From positions 372,001 through 436,000 of the forward strand of contig NZ_JAAMOX010000001.1 of NCBI RefSeq assembly GCF_011758565.1: DNA of 64,000 bases, written 5' to 3'. A program made the position numbers and the translations under genes. The first letter of the stretch is position 1, and each line of letters opens with the position of its first letter. Below the pieces are notes generated by a model. It searched no databases. It saw only the letters and a program-made list of their open reading frames with translations, and had not been told where the DNA came from. Below, piece after piece: positions 1 to 7,931 of this stretch. The stretch comes from Lysinibacter cavernae. GTDB taxonomy: Bacteria; Actinomycetota; Actinomycetes; Actinomycetales; Microbacteriaceae.

Positions 1-152
1 ACAGAAACGATTCGTACTTCCTCAAAGAAGTTCTTTAACCGATTTTGAGGGCGTACGGTCCGCCGCCGGGTGTGTGTGATTCTCAGCGTTCTGACACAAC
101 CTTCGGCGTTCAAGATGAGCAAATGTCGGTGGCTCGTGATTAACTGAGGGGG
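1..152. other. Window edge and dinB upstream region
   Basis: No confident gene. On the plus strand the third frame reads an open run ending N-D-S-Y-F-L-K-E-V-L then TAA at 36-38, which could be the last residues of a gene that starts before the window, but too little remains to identify it. The rest is the dinB upstream region. I looked for an actinobacterial SOS box (TCGAAC-N4-GTTCGA) and did not find one. Confidence 0.3.
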
Positions 153-1382
153 ATGACCAAGCCTCGATCAGCAGCCACAATGCTTCACGTCGATCTCGAC
201 GCGTTCTTTGCCTCTGTCGAGTTGCTTGATAAGCCTCACCTCGTTGGCAAACCCGCTGTTGTTGCGCACGAATCAGGCCGCTCCGTCGTGACGAGCGCAA
301 CCTACGAGGCTCGCCGGCTTGGCATTCGGTCTGCAATGCCGCTTGCGAATGCCCAGCGGCTGTGTCCAAACCTCATCGTGCTTCCGCCTCATCGTGAGCT
401 GTATACGGCTGCCTCCCGCACCGTGATGCAGATTTTTCGAGATATCACGCCGCTCGTTGAGCCCCTCAGTATTGACGAGGCCTTCCTTGACGTGGCTGGT
501 GCGGGGCGGCTGTTTGGCTCGCCGACTGAGATTGCCGCGCTCATCCGCTCACGGGTTCGTGATGCCACCGGTCTCACCTGCTCGGTCGGGGGTGGCGGCA
601 CCAAATTTGTTGCCAAGGTTGCGTCTCAGCGGGCCAAGCCAGATGGCGTTCTCATCGTTCATCCAACGCGGACCCTCGAGTTTCTGCACCCCCTTCCTGT
701 TTCGGTACTGTGGGGCGTCGGGGGAGTCACGGGGGAACACCTCCGCAGGCTTGGGGTCAATACGGTTGGCGACCTCGCCGCCCTTCCAATCGCCACGCTG
801 CGCGCGGCCGTCGGCGAGGCATCCAGCGAACACCTTCATAATCTTGCCCTCGGGCATGACGTGCGCCAGGTCAACGTCACTCGCGAAGAAAAAAGCATCA
901 GCAACGAGAGCACCTTCGAATACGATGTCTCCGACCCTGCAGAGGTGCGGCAGCAACTCCTCCGGCTCTCGCTCAAGGTGGGGGAACGAGTGCGCAACGC
1001 TGGAGTATTGGCCCGCACGGTTGGCATCAAAATTCGCTGGGACGACTTTCGCACGGTCACTCGCTCACGCACGCTCCCAGAGCCGACAGGCGTTGGGCGT
1101 CAAATCTACGAAGAGGCCGTCCAAGCCTTCCACGAGCTCGACGGACAAGGAAAGCGAGTTCGGTTGGTAGGGGTTCGTGCAGAGAACCTCGTTGGTGCCG
1201 ATTCCGGCGGGTCGCTTCTTTGGGACCCCTACGAGCAATGGCGAGATGCCGAGCAAGCGATAGACACTGTCTCTCAGCGGTTTGGAAAACACTCCGTCAC
1301 CGCGGCGGCGCTGCTCCGCCCGGAATCTCAAGCTCCTGATCGTAATTTCACGAAGCCGACCACCGACTCGGCAAACCCCTGA
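153..1382 (+). CDS. dinB: DNA polymerase IV (Y-family translesion polymerase)
   Basis: Copies damaged or distorted template DNA with low fidelity in the cytoplasm. The palm motif DLDAFFASVE begins at residue 14 (metal ligand D14), and the second catalytic motif SIDEAFLDV supplies D108 and E109. Thumb HhH and little-finger regions follow, and 409 aa is close to the family length. The ATG at 153 sits directly against a G-rich run, too close for an ideal ribosome binding site; the ATG at 180 (MLHVDLD) is a possible alternative. No LexA-type operator is visible upstream, so SOS control is not supported here. It stands alone; the next gene starts 42 bp downstream. Confidence 0.96.
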   Translation: MTKPRSAATMLHVDLDAFFASVELLDKPHLVGKPAVVAHESGRSVVTSATYEARRLGIRSAMPLANAQRLCPNLIVLPPHRELYTAASRTVMQIFRDITPLVEPLSIDEAFLDVAGAGRLFGSPTEIAALIRSRVRDATGLTCSVGGGGTKFVAKVASQRAKPDGVLIVHPTRTLEFLHPLPVSVLWGVGGVTGEHLRRLGVNTVGDLAALPIATLRAAVGEASSEHLHNLALGHDVRQVNVTREEKSISNESTFEYDVSDPAEVRQQLLRLSLKVGERVRNAGVLARTVGIKIRWDDFRTVTRSRTLPEPTGVGRQIYEEAVQAFHELDGQGKRVRLVGVRAENLVGADSGGSLLWDPYEQWRDAEQAIDTVSQRFGKHSVTAAALLRPESQAPDRNFTKPTTDSANP

Positions 1383-1424
1383 GAGTCCCTGCACGCACTT
1401 GGCAGCCAGTGGTAGCGTAGGGTC

Positions 1425-1766
1425 ATGGCTAATCTCACCGTAGAACTCGCAAACATCGTTACCAACACTGGTGTAAGGGCGTCGTATGGCGAGCCAGTTG
1501 TTCTAGGCGACACAACCGTCATCCCCGTCTCGTTTAGCCAGTTTGGCTTTGGCGGCGGCCAGGGGTCTGACGAAGAAGCTGACGAGAGCTCGAACGCAGG
1601 AGCAGGCGGCGGTGGCGGAATCTCAGTTCCGGTTGGCGCGTACGTCAAGCAGGGCGACTCGTTCATGTTCCAGCCAAACCCAGTGACGCTCCTGATCGCG
1701 GCCGTCCCGTTTGTGTTTTTTGCCGGACGCGCACTTTCGCGCATCATCCGCGCGCTCAAGAAGTAG
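1425..1766 (+). CDS. GerW/YtfJ-family protein
   Basis: 113 aa with the GerW (YtfJ) layout: an N-terminal beta-rich part containing GEPVVLGDTTVIPVS (residues about 23-37), a glycine-rich linker (GAGGGGG, about 60-66), then a hydrophobic stretch near residues 88-105 that could insert in or lie against the membrane, and a basic tail. In Bacillus YtfJ is a germination factor, but related genes are common in non-sporulating actinobacteria and their role is unknown, so sporulation should not be inferred. The ATG start lies about 20 bp past a GTAGCG region without a strong Shine-Dalgarno. Confidence 0.75.
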   Translation: MANLTVELANIVTNTGVRASYGEPVVLGDTTVIPVSFSQFGFGGGQGSDEEADESSNAGAGGGGGISVPVGAYVKQGDSFMFQPNPVTLLIAAVPFVFFAGRALSRIIRALKK

Positions 1767-1773
1767 CGGCCTC

Positions 1774-2394
1774 TTGAACGAAGCCGCCGCCTCTGGCCCG
1801 AAGCACTCGCCGGGCCAAGAGGCGGCCTTGGCGCGCCAGGCATCGCTCGCCGGCGCGGCCACTGCCATCACCAAATGCATCCGGCCAGGCGCGACGGTGC
1901 TCATCGACGGGCGAAGCGGCTCAGGAAAAACAGAGTTTGCACGGAGCCTGGTTGCAGCTTTAATCGGCTCGACCCCGGTCGTGCTCGTGAGCATGGACGA
2001 CGTCTACCCTGGGTGGGACGGCCTTGCAACAGCATCCGAGAGCATCGTCGAGACGCTCCTCCTGCCGCGCCGTCTGAATGATGCCGGATCATGGCGCCGC
2101 TTTGACTGGCACACCGGGGAAATCGCCGAACAACACCGCGTTGAGGCCTCCGCCGCGCTCATCGTTGAGGGATGCGGTTCGTTGTCGAGGGCAAGCCACG
2201 ACTTGGCCGATTTTTCTGTCTGGTTGGATGCCCCTGCCGATGTGCGCCGTACTCGTGCCCTTGGCCGCGACGGTGCCATGTTTGAGCCGCAGTGGGAGGC
2301 ATGGGCAGCCCAAGAGGAAGCGCTCTACGCGCGAGAAGGCTCGCGGACGCTTGCCGACGTTATTGTCGAGACCAGCAACGTCGACTCAGCGTAG
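1774..2394 (+). CDS. P-loop nucleoside/uridine kinase-like protein
   Basis: Contains a Walker A motif, GRSGSGKT, after a hydrophobic strand (VLIDGRSGSGKTEFA), then a DDVYPGW segment like the substrate-binding region of uridine kinase-type P-loop kinases, and VEGCG plus DAPADVRRTRALGRDG resembling a lid region. The substrate is not identifiable; a small-molecule kinase role is inferred. The open frame extends upstream to 1711 but that overlaps the preceding gene; I chose TTG at 1774, just past its stop. A later start is also possible because Walker A is preceded by a poorly conserved stretch. The two genes may be cotranscribed. Confidence 0.7.
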   Translation: MNEAAASGPKHSPGQEAALARQASLAGAATAITKCIRPGATVLIDGRSGSGKTEFARSLVAALIGSTPVVLVSMDDVYPGWDGLATASESIVETLLLPRRLNDAGSWRRFDWHTGEIAEQHRVEASAALIVEGCGSLSRASHDLADFSVWLDAPADVRRTRALGRDGAMFEPQWEAWAAQEEALYAREGSRTLADVIVETSNVDSA

Positions 2395-2403
2395 CCGGCT
2401 GAG

Positions 2404-2447
2404 ACCGGGCACAGGCAATGCTGACACCGGGCCGAGGCAATGCTGAC
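2404..2447. repeat. 22-bp tandem duplication in convergent intergenic region
   Basis: Two adjacent 22-bp units, 2404-2425 and 2426-2447, read ACCGGGC..AGGCAATGCTGAC and differ at only two positions. They lie between the end of the P-loop kinase gene and the end of the minus-strand DUF2017 gene. No coding role is seen. Confidence 0.75.
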
Positions 2448-2503
2448 GGTGTGCCGCTTCGGCGCAGCTGTTTCCCGGCTGAGGAGTTCGAGGCGGCGCT
2501 GGC

Positions 2504-3130
2504 CTACTGATTGAGCCGAGCGTGGAGCAACGCTTCGGTGAATTCCGCGAGCCAGTCGTACACGGCCCTCGTGTTTGCTTCCATCTCGTCAAGCGGTTCG
2601 TCGTCAAGATCTTCTTCGCACTCAATTCCGAGGCGGGCTGCGAGGGCAAGGCGCATCGAGGTGAGCGTCTTGGTCCAGGAGAGGAACGCTTCCTCGTCAA
2701 GCGGAACGTCAAGCGTTTCGTTATCGGCCGCACCCGCGTAGGCGGGGAGGTCGTCGTGCAGCAACGCCTCAGCTTGCCCCTCGAACCCTTCGGTTTCGAG
2801 GCGTGCGGAACCGAGTGAGACGAGCACAGCCTCGGCATCCAGAACCTTGCGATTGACGAGGCCCTGTTCGGACACCTGGCGGAACTCGCTGGCCTGCTGG
2901 TCATCCTCATAGGCATTGGGGAGGATGCGGGCAAGGGCAGGATCGTCGGGGAGCGACGATGAGCCGCCGATATCTAGGCTCGCCAGCAGCGGATCAAGCT
3001 CGATGGATGGCGGGCTGTACTCCTGGTACAGGCTCATGAGCTGCGAAACGAGGGTCTCAATGAGTCCGGCTTCGTCGCGGTGAATATGCAGCATTGTGAT
3101 GCCATCGCGGGTTGTGCGGCTAATGCGCAT
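2504..3130 (-). CDS. DUF2017 family protein
   Basis: A 208-aa acidic protein that begins MRISRTTRDGITMLHIHRDE and matches the actinobacterial DUF2017 family, whose function is unknown. The family is typically encoded beside clpS, as here: its ATG starts at the last base of the clpS stop region (3130), so the two are translationally coupled. Association with the ClpS/ClpCP N-degron pathway is an inference from this neighbourhood. No transmembrane segments or catalytic motifs are apparent. Acidic, hydrophilic segments dominate the C-terminal half. Confidence 0.85.
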   Translation of the reverse strand: MRISRTTRDGITMLHIHRDEAGLIETLVSQLMSLYQEYSPPSIELDPLLASLDIGGSSSLPDDPALARILPNAYEDDQQASEFRQVSEQGLVNRKVLDAEAVLVSLGSARLETEGFEGQAEALLHDDLPAYAGAADNETLDVPLDEEAFLSWTKTLTSMRLALAARLGIECEEDLDDEPLDEMEANTRAVYDWLAEFTEALLHARLNQ

Positions 3131-3468
3131 TATTCACCGGCCTGTCGAAGGGTTGCCAAGAGGCCATAATCGTGCATCGCCTCGACGTGCATCTCCATTG
3201 CCTCGCGCCCGCCCTCGGCAACAACCGCGTGACCATCGTGGTGGACACGCAGCATGAGTTCTTCTGCGTGGTCGCGGGTAAATCCAAAGTGGCGCTGGAA
3301 GACAAAGCTCACGTAGGACATCAGATTGACCGGATCATCCCAAATAATGGTCTGCCAGGGCTGCTCAGGCTTTTCGGCGTGCATGGTCGCAAGCGAGCCC
3401 TCGTTGCGAGGGTCATAGTCCGGGCCGTGCTGAGCGGCGTGGAAAGCTGGTGGGGTGAGAAAGCGCAC
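3130..3468 (-). CDS. clpS: ATP-dependent Clp protease adaptor ClpS
   Basis: 112 aa. Carries the ClpS core: WDDPVNLMSYVSFVFQ, then the FTRDHAEELMLRVHHDG helix and the closing HDYGLLATL. ClpS binds N-degron substrates and delivers them to ClpC/ClpA. The core starts near residue 38; the first 28 residues are unusual for the family, so an internal ATG (MHAEKPEQ, residue 29) may be the real start. The annotated ATG overlaps the end of the upstream metallopeptidase gene by one base, giving a tightly packed set zincin-clpS-DUF2017. Confidence 0.93.
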   Translation of the reverse strand: MRFLTPPAFHAAQHGPDYDPRNEGSLATMHAEKPEQPWQTIIWDDPVNLMSYVSFVFQRHFGFTRDHAEELMLRVHHDGHAVVAEGGREAMEMHVEAMHDYGLLATLRQAGE

Positions 3469-3818
3469 TATGCCCAGCCTAGTTCGTGGAGCCGCTCATC
3501 GTCGATTCCAAAATGGTGGGCAATCTCGTGGACGAGCGTGATTCGGACCTCGTCGCGAAGATGCTCAAGGTCGTCGCAGTGCGCCTGCAGATTGTGCTTA
3601 AACAGGGTGATGCGGTCAGGTATTTCGCCGTAGCCGTAGTCGCCGCGTTCGGTCAGCGCAAGGCCGTCGTAGAGGCCAAGCAAATCGGTGCTGCCGTCTT
3701 CCGGCAGATCTTCAATGACAAAGATAATGTTGTCGAGGCCCTCGACCATATTGTCGGGAAGCGCGTCGAGTTCCGCCGTCACCAGCGTCTCAAAGTCTTC
3801 ATCCGTGATCTCAACCAT
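3468..3818 (-). CDS. Metallopeptidase family protein (zincin-like, PF06262 type)
   Basis: 116 aa with the zinc-binding HExxH motif HEIAHHFGIDD near residues 98-108, preceded by an acidic N-terminal half. This is the small zincin family often found near clpS in actinobacteria. Substrates are unknown. The glutamate and both histidines of the motif are intact, so it may be an active peptidase. First gene of the three-gene minus-strand set with clpS and DUF2017. Confidence 0.88.
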   Translation of the reverse strand: MVEITDEDFETLVTAELDALPDNMVEGLDNIIFVIEDLPEDGSTDLLGLYDGLALTERGDYGYGEIPDRITLFKHNLQAHCDDLEHLRDEVRITLVHEIAHHFGIDDERLHELGWA

Positions 3819-3876
3819 AGGTTAAGCCTGACACATCCGGGCTGGGGAAAGGTAGGGGGTGGCGAGAAGCATTGCG

Positions 3877-3910
3877 TCCGGTAGCCAATGATGCTTGCCC
3901 GGCTACCGGA
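3877..3910 (-). terminator. Inverted repeat, candidate terminator
   Basis: Perfect 10-bp arms TCCGGTAGCC (3877-3886) and GGCTACCGGA (3901-3910) around a 14-nt loop, immediately downstream of the minus-strand methyltransferase stop. There is no clear T-tract, so termination is inferred from position and stem strength. Confidence 0.5.
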
Positions 3911-3918
3911 TGGCGGAG

Positions 3919-4722
3919 CTACACGATCCTGGTTGCTCGCACAACGGCGTCGTGTAGCCGCAAGGGGTGATCGCCGGCAAACTCCCGATGATATTCAGCG
4001 GATATTTCGATTCGCCAGTCGCTCGACGGGAGCAACGCGGCGATCTCGGCAGGGGTGACCGTTGATTCGACCGGAGGGTGGAGGGCGGAGGTGGCGTTAT
4101 CGTGCGTCGCGGAGCCGTCTGCGTTGTGCTCGGAATGGTCTGGGGTGCGATCGCGTTCGGGGCGACCTTCGGGGCGGTCACCGTGATGACTGTCGCCGTG
4201 GCTATCGTGGCCGAGAGCACTCCCGGCGTGATCGGCGTGAGCGCCGTCTCCGTGATCGCCGTGGCCGTGCAGGTGGCCGATGACGAGCAGGGTTCCTCCT
4301 GGCGATACCCAGTCAGCAAGTCGCGAGTAGAACTCTAACTGCGGAATTGTTGGATGCGCATAATTGGTGACAACAAGGTCGAACGTTTCTTCCGGTTGCC
4401 AAACGGTGAGGTCTGCTTCAACCCAGGTCAGGCGATCGGCGACGTTCTGGCCTGCGGCTGCGGCGTTCACCGTAGCCTGTCTGGCCGCCTCAAGCGCAGT
4501 GGAAGAGATATCCGCCCCCGTGACCTGCCAACCCTGACTCGCAAGCCAGATGGCCTCGGTTCCGGTGCCACAACCGGCATCCAGAGCCGTTCCTGGCGTC
4601 AGCGAAGCGGTTTCCTGCGCGAGGTACGGATTCGCGGGGGATGCCTGTTCGTTGGGCGTGCCGTGCTGCTCGTTGCGCTCGTGCCAGTGTTGTTCCCAGA
4701 ACTCCCTGTCGAAGTTGTGCAT
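3919..4722 (-). CDS. SAM-dependent methyltransferase with histidine-rich insert
   Basis: 267 aa. Class I methyltransferase fold: motif I LDAGCGTGTEAIWLA, ADISSTALE acidic residue for the SAM ribose, and FDLVVTNYAHP. Between the core strand ending GGTLLVIG and the C-terminal VTPAEIAALLP segment there is a roughly 60-residue insert packed with His, Asp and Gly (for example GHLHGHGDHGDG). The long open frame extends to 5013, but it overlaps the neighbouring DHDPS-family gene; the ATG at 4722 (MHNFDREFW) is the sensible start, matching family N-termini. Methyl acceptor unknown; the insert suggests metal binding, which is inference. Confidence 0.85.
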   Translation of the reverse strand: MHNFDREFWEQHWHERNEQHGTPNEQASPANPYLAQETASLTPGTALDAGCGTGTEAIWLASQGWQVTGADISSTALEAARQATVNAAAAGQNVADRLTWVEADLTVWQPEETFDLVVTNYAHPTIPQLEFYSRLADWVSPGGTLLVIGHLHGHGDHGDGAHADHAGSALGHDSHGDSHHGDRPEGRPERDRTPDHSEHNADGSATHDNATSALHPPVESTVTPAEIAALLPSSDWRIEISAEYHREFAGDHPLRLHDAVVRATRIV

Positions 4723-4835
4723 GGCGCTCCTTAGTCTGAACGAATATCGCTGCCTGTTACTCATCGTTGCGAACTCGCGCGCGCGGAGCAAACGCATTTG
4801 CCGGTTTGGCAATCTCTCCGTGTGTGTCGGGTCTC

Positions 4836-5732
4836 TCAGCGAGACTCGTCGTGGATGTTGAGCTCGCGCAGGACGCTGGCAACATGCGACCGCGCATCGG
4901 CATCCAGCCCCTGGATCGGGAGAGGGAGGCTGTCCTTGGCCGCGAGCCCGAGCTGCTCGGCGATTGCCGCGACGACCCTGAGGCTGCCGCCGTACCGAGC
5001 GAACAGGGCCCACAGTGGCTCTAACCGTTCCGAAGCGGCGACGGTGGCTTCTGCGTCGCTTCGTGCAGCGGGCTCGGTGATGCTCAGGGCCGCTAACGGA
5101 AGCGTCCCCGCGATCACCGAGTACCAGGTGTCGCAGCCGGCAAGAAGCGCTGTTGCTGCGGCCGCGTCGCCGGAGATCCCGATACCAACGTGTTCTGGCA
5201 GGATCGCCCGCAGGCCGTCGATACGTTTCCGCGTTGTGGCACGATCGCCGGGCGCTGGCGGTATCTTGATCGAAACGATGCCGGGCAACGAAGCGATTCG
5301 CCCGTAGAGTTCCTGCGTGAACGTGAAATGCGTCGTCCCTGGGTTGTCGTAGACCGTAATCGGAAGCGAGGTGCGCGCGCTGATCGTGCGAAACAGCTCA
5401 AACACGTCGTTTTCGGTGAGCGGCTGATACGACATGGGGGCGAGCAGGATGCCGGCGGCTCCGGCCCGCTCTGCGCTCTCGACGTGCTGCAATACCCGCG
5501 ACGTGCGAAGATCGCTCACGCCGACCCAAACGGGAACCTCGCTGGCCTGCTGGACGGCGAGCGTTGCGACACGGTCGCGCTCGTCCGGGCTGAGGTAGGC
5601 GGCGCATCCGGTCGACCCAAGTACGGTAATGGAATCGACGCCAGACGTGGCCAATCGCTGGATGATGCGAAGAAACGCTGGCTCGTCAACTTGGTCGTTA
5701 CGCAGCGGCGTGAGTGGGAACGCTGAGAGCAT
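4836..5732 (-). CDS. Dihydrodipicolinate synthase (DapA/NanA) family aldolase
   Basis: 298-aa (beta/alpha)8 Schiff-base aldolase. Visible motifs are GSTGCAAYLSPDE (substrate carboxylate loop), ITVYDNPGTTHF with the conserved Tyr, and VSIKIPPAPGD with the Schiff-base lysine. Because it sits with a drug/metabolite transporter and not with lysine genes, it may be a catabolic family member (keto-acid aldolase or similar) rather than housekeeping DapA. Its ATG overlaps the upstream transporter stop (TAATG at 5732), so the two are translationally coupled. Confidence 0.8.
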   Translation of the reverse strand: MLSAFPLTPLRNDQVDEPAFLRIIQRLATSGVDSITVLGSTGCAAYLSPDERDRVATLAVQQASEVPVWVGVSDLRTSRVLQHVESAERAGAAGILLAPMSYQPLTENDVFELFRTISARTSLPITVYDNPGTTHFTFTQELYGRIASLPGIVSIKIPPAPGDRATTRKRIDGLRAILPEHVGIGISGDAAAATALLAGCDTWYSVIAGTLPLAALSITEPAARSDAEATVAASERLEPLWALFARYGGSLRVVAAIAEQLGLAAKDSLPLPIQGLDADARSHVASVLRELNIHDESR

Positions 5733-6646
5733 TAGGCGTGTCCTATCGTCGGTTCTGGGTTGGCCGTTGGCGGAGATGCGGATGCCCGAAGGCCTCCTCG
5801 TTGGGCGGCTGCGCCCGCAAACACCACAAGACTGATGCCGACGATCTGCACGGCGGACGGAATCTGGTGAAGGACCAGTAGCCCAAGCAGCACGCCAAAG
5901 GCCGGTTCAAGGGCCATGAGCGTGCCGAAGGCGGTGTGGGTCATCCGTTTGAGGGCAAGCATCTCAAGTACAAACGGAAGGACCGGCGAAAGAACGGCGA
6001 GGCCAAGAGCGGCCAACAGGATTTGCCACGTGATATTGCCTGACGCCTGGGGGAGTCCAACAAAGGTTGCGAGGATCGCGGCAATGGGGATGGAAATGGA
6101 AAGGCCGCTGATCCCGCTGAAGCGGTCGCCAACCTTCTGGGTGAGCACAATGTACGTTCCCCAGCCGATGCCGGCGATGAGGGCGTACGAAATCCCGAGC
6201 AACTCAACGCCGCCGTTCCACGGTTCGGTCATGAGGACGACGCCGATGAGGGCGAGGGCTGGCCAGGTGAGCATCCGACGATTGCTGCTCCGGAATCCCG
6301 CAACAAGAAGGGGGCCGAGGAATTCAATGGCCACGGCTGTGCCGAGCGGGATGCGTTCAATGGCGGCGAGGAAGCCAATCGACATGACGCCGGTCGCGGT
6401 GCCAAGGCCGATGAGGGGGAGCACATCCTGGCGGCGAATGGACCGAATGGGAGGGCGCGCGACGGCGATGAAGATGACGGCGCCCATGGTGAGGCGGAGC
6501 CAGGCTGTGGCTGCCGCGCCGACTTCGCCAATGAGACCAACCGACAGGGATGAGCTGAGTTGGATGAGCAGCATCGCGGTGACTGCCATGCCCCACGGCG
6601 GGATCGGGAGTGCGGCAGAGCCGTTGGCGCGCGCGGGGACAGTCAT
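5732..6646 (-). CDS. EamA family (drug/metabolite) transporter
   Basis: 304 aa, about ten hydrophobic segments in two EamA repeats; first repeat near residues 15-145 (GEVGAAATAWLRLTMGAV) and second near 150-285 with the LMALEPAFGVLLGLLVL signature. Predicted inner-membrane exporter of an amino acid or metabolite. One-base overlap with the downstream aldolase gene points to a two-gene unit. The region upstream of its start holds a striking array of four 12-bp sites (6671-6742), which probably contains its promoter or operator. Confidence 0.85.
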   Translation of the reverse strand: MTVPARANGSAALPIPPWGMAVTAMLLIQLSSSLSVGLIGEVGAAATAWLRLTMGAVIFIAVARPPIRSIRRQDVLPLIGLGTATGVMSIGFLAAIERIPLGTAVAIEFLGPLLVAGFRSSNRRMLTWPALALIGVVLMTEPWNGGVELLGISYALIAGIGWGTYIVLTQKVGDRFSGISGLSISIPIAAILATFVGLPQASGNITWQILLAALGLAVLSPVLPFVLEMLALKRMTHTAFGTLMALEPAFGVLLGLLVLHQIPSAVQIVGISLVVFAGAAAQRGGLRASASPPTANPEPTIGHA

Positions 6647-6670
6647 AGATGAAGCCTAATCACTGCTCTG

Positions 6671-6742
6671 CGTTTGGGCGTACGTTTGCCGTTTGGGCGT
6701 AGTTTGTAACGTACGCCGAAACGGCAAGAATACGCCGAAACG
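6671..6742. promoter_or_regulatory. Array of four 12-bp sites upstream of EamA gene
   Basis: Two direct copies of CGTTTGGGCGTA (6671-6682 and 6690-6701) and two inverted copies of the one-base variant, TACGCCGAAACG (6712-6723 and 6731-6742). Both pairs have a 19-bp period. Left and right halves can also pair into an imperfect stem of about 31 bp. It lies 25 bp before the EamA start and looks like a multi-site operator. Confidence 0.6.
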
Positions 6743-6774
6743 GGGATGTGCGTGCAGGGGAAGGGGAAACGAAA

Positions 6775-6804
6775 ATCGGCCCCAGTCCGAAGACTGGGGC
6801 CGAT
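6775..6804 (-). terminator. Rho-independent terminator after tRNA-His
   Basis: Perfect stem CGGCCCCAGTC (6777-6787) / GACTGGGGCCG (6792-6802) with a CGAA tetraloop, flanked by A/T pairs. On the minus strand it is followed by TTTTCGTTT, a fair U-tract. It sits just downstream of tRNA-His. Confidence 0.85.
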
Positions 6805-6807
6805 CAT

Positions 6808-6883
6808 TGGGGTGGCTAACGGGGCTCGAACCCGCGACTTCCGGCACCACAAGCCAGCGCTCTACCAACTGAGCTATAGCCAC
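6808..6883 (-). tRNA. tRNA-His (GTG anticodon)
   Basis: Cloverleaf with acceptor GTGGCTA/TAGCCAC, D-arm GCTCAGTTGGTAGAGC, anticodon loop TTGTGGT (anticodon GTG) on stem CTGGC/GCCGG, and T-arm GCGGG-TTCGAGC-CCCGT. Position 73 is C and the base before the acceptor is G, giving the G-1:C73 pair typical of bacterial tRNA-His. The CCA end is encoded (6808-6810 on the complement). Confidence 0.96.
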
Positions 6884-6940
6884 CATGTATTGCAATTCTT
6901 GAGCTATTCGCTCGCGAAAAACAACAACTCTACGAGTCTA

Positions 6941-7561
6941 TTACATTTTTTCGGCGAAGTTGTCCACGACGGTCTTCGCGATCTCTTGGGACTCGGCATT
7001 TCCTGGCCCAGATCCTTGAATAAACACGGCAGAACGGTAGTAGGCAAGCTCGCGAATTGATTCAAGAATATCTGCGAGAGCTCGGTGTCCACCCGTTTTC
7101 TCGGGCGCGTTGTAGTACGTGGGTGGGAACCAGCGGCGTGCGAGCTCCTTGATCGAGGACACGTCGATGTTCCGATAGTGCAGGTGCTCGTCAAGTGTTG
7201 GCATGTAGGTTGCGAGGAACATGCGGTCTGTGCCGATGGTGTTTCCGGCGAGCAGGGCTCGCTTGCCTTTTGGCACAAAGCGGTCGATGTATTCGATGAC
7301 CTGGCGCTCGGCCTCGGCAACCGTGAGGCCTCCGTCAAGCTCGGTGATGAGGCCGGATTCGGTGTGCATGTTGATAACAAATTCGCCCATGTTGTTGAAG
7401 GCGGCTTCGCTTGGCTTGATTACGACTTCAAATCCGGGGTCGAGGATGTTGAGGTCAAAGTCGGTGATGACGACGGCAATTTCGACCAGTTCATCGATGC
7501 TCGGGTCGAGCCCTGTCATTTCGCAGTCGATCCAAACGAGTCTTTCGGCGGGTGTGCTCAT
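6941..7561 (-). CDS. orn: Oligoribonuclease
   Basis: 206-aa DEDDh 3'-5' exonuclease that degrades 2-5-nt RNA and linear dinucleotides such as pGp[11 protein letters not shown] gives D12 and E14; NTIGTDRMF supplies the third acidic residue; GGHRALADI near residue 160 holds the catalytic His and last Asp. The length is slightly above the E. coli enzyme because of a short C-terminal tail. Single gene, read toward tRNA-His. Confidence 0.96.
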   Translation of the reverse strand: MSTPAERLVWIDCEMTGLDPSIDELVEIAVVITDFDLNILDPGFEVVIKPSEAAFNNMGEFVINMHTESGLITELDGGLTVAEAERQVIEYIDRFVPKGKRALLAGNTIGTDRMFLATYMPTLDEHLHYRNIDVSSIKELARRWFPPTYYNAPEKTGGHRALADILESIRELAYYRSAVFIQGSGPGNAESQEIAKTVVDNFAEKM

Positions 7562-7627
7562 TCCTCTAGCTTATGACTCTCGAGCGGGGAGCGCGGTTCA
7601 TTGGGCGGTGCGGCCTAGGCTGGGTGC

Positions 7628-7846
7628 ATGAGTGTTTTGTTGTCTGTTCTCTTGCTTGCGAATGCCGCGTATAACGCCATTGTCTGGCCGCAGTTCTTCA
7701 AGCGCGTCAAAAATGATGTTCGCGCCAGGGATGAGCATGGCGCGTATACGGCGTTCTTTCGGGTGCATGCAATTCTGATTGGCATAGCGCTTGTGCTTGC
7801 ACTTGCCTCTGCGGTTGCTGGCATCTGGGGACTCGTCGCCGCGTAG
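7628..7846 (+). CDS. SCO4848 family membrane protein
   Basis: 72 aa with two hydrophobic segments (about residues 2-22 and 47-70) separated by a basic loop FKRVKNDVRARDEHGAY. Matches the small conserved actinobacterial SCO4848 family of unknown function. It is divergent from orn, with a 66-bp intergenic region that must hold both promoters. Confidence 0.85.
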   Translation: MSVLLSVLLLANAAYNAIVWPQFFKRVKNDVRARDEHGAYTAFFRVHAILIGIALVLALASAVAGIWGLVAA

Positions 7847-7931
7847 ACCGTGCCGGATGTGGGCGCCGCTTGTGGTGCCGATGAGTGGAACAGGCTCGCT
7901 TAATTCGTCAGAGTGAACTAGATTGTTCGGC

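Noticed and set aside
100-152. SOS box upstream of dinB
   Set aside because: No TCGAAC-N4-GTTCGA match in 1-152; only single GTTC half-sites.
4723-5013. N-terminal extension of the methyltransferase frame
   Set aside because: It overlaps the aldolase gene on the same strand and is Arg/Pro-rich without homology signal; ATG 4722 fits the family.
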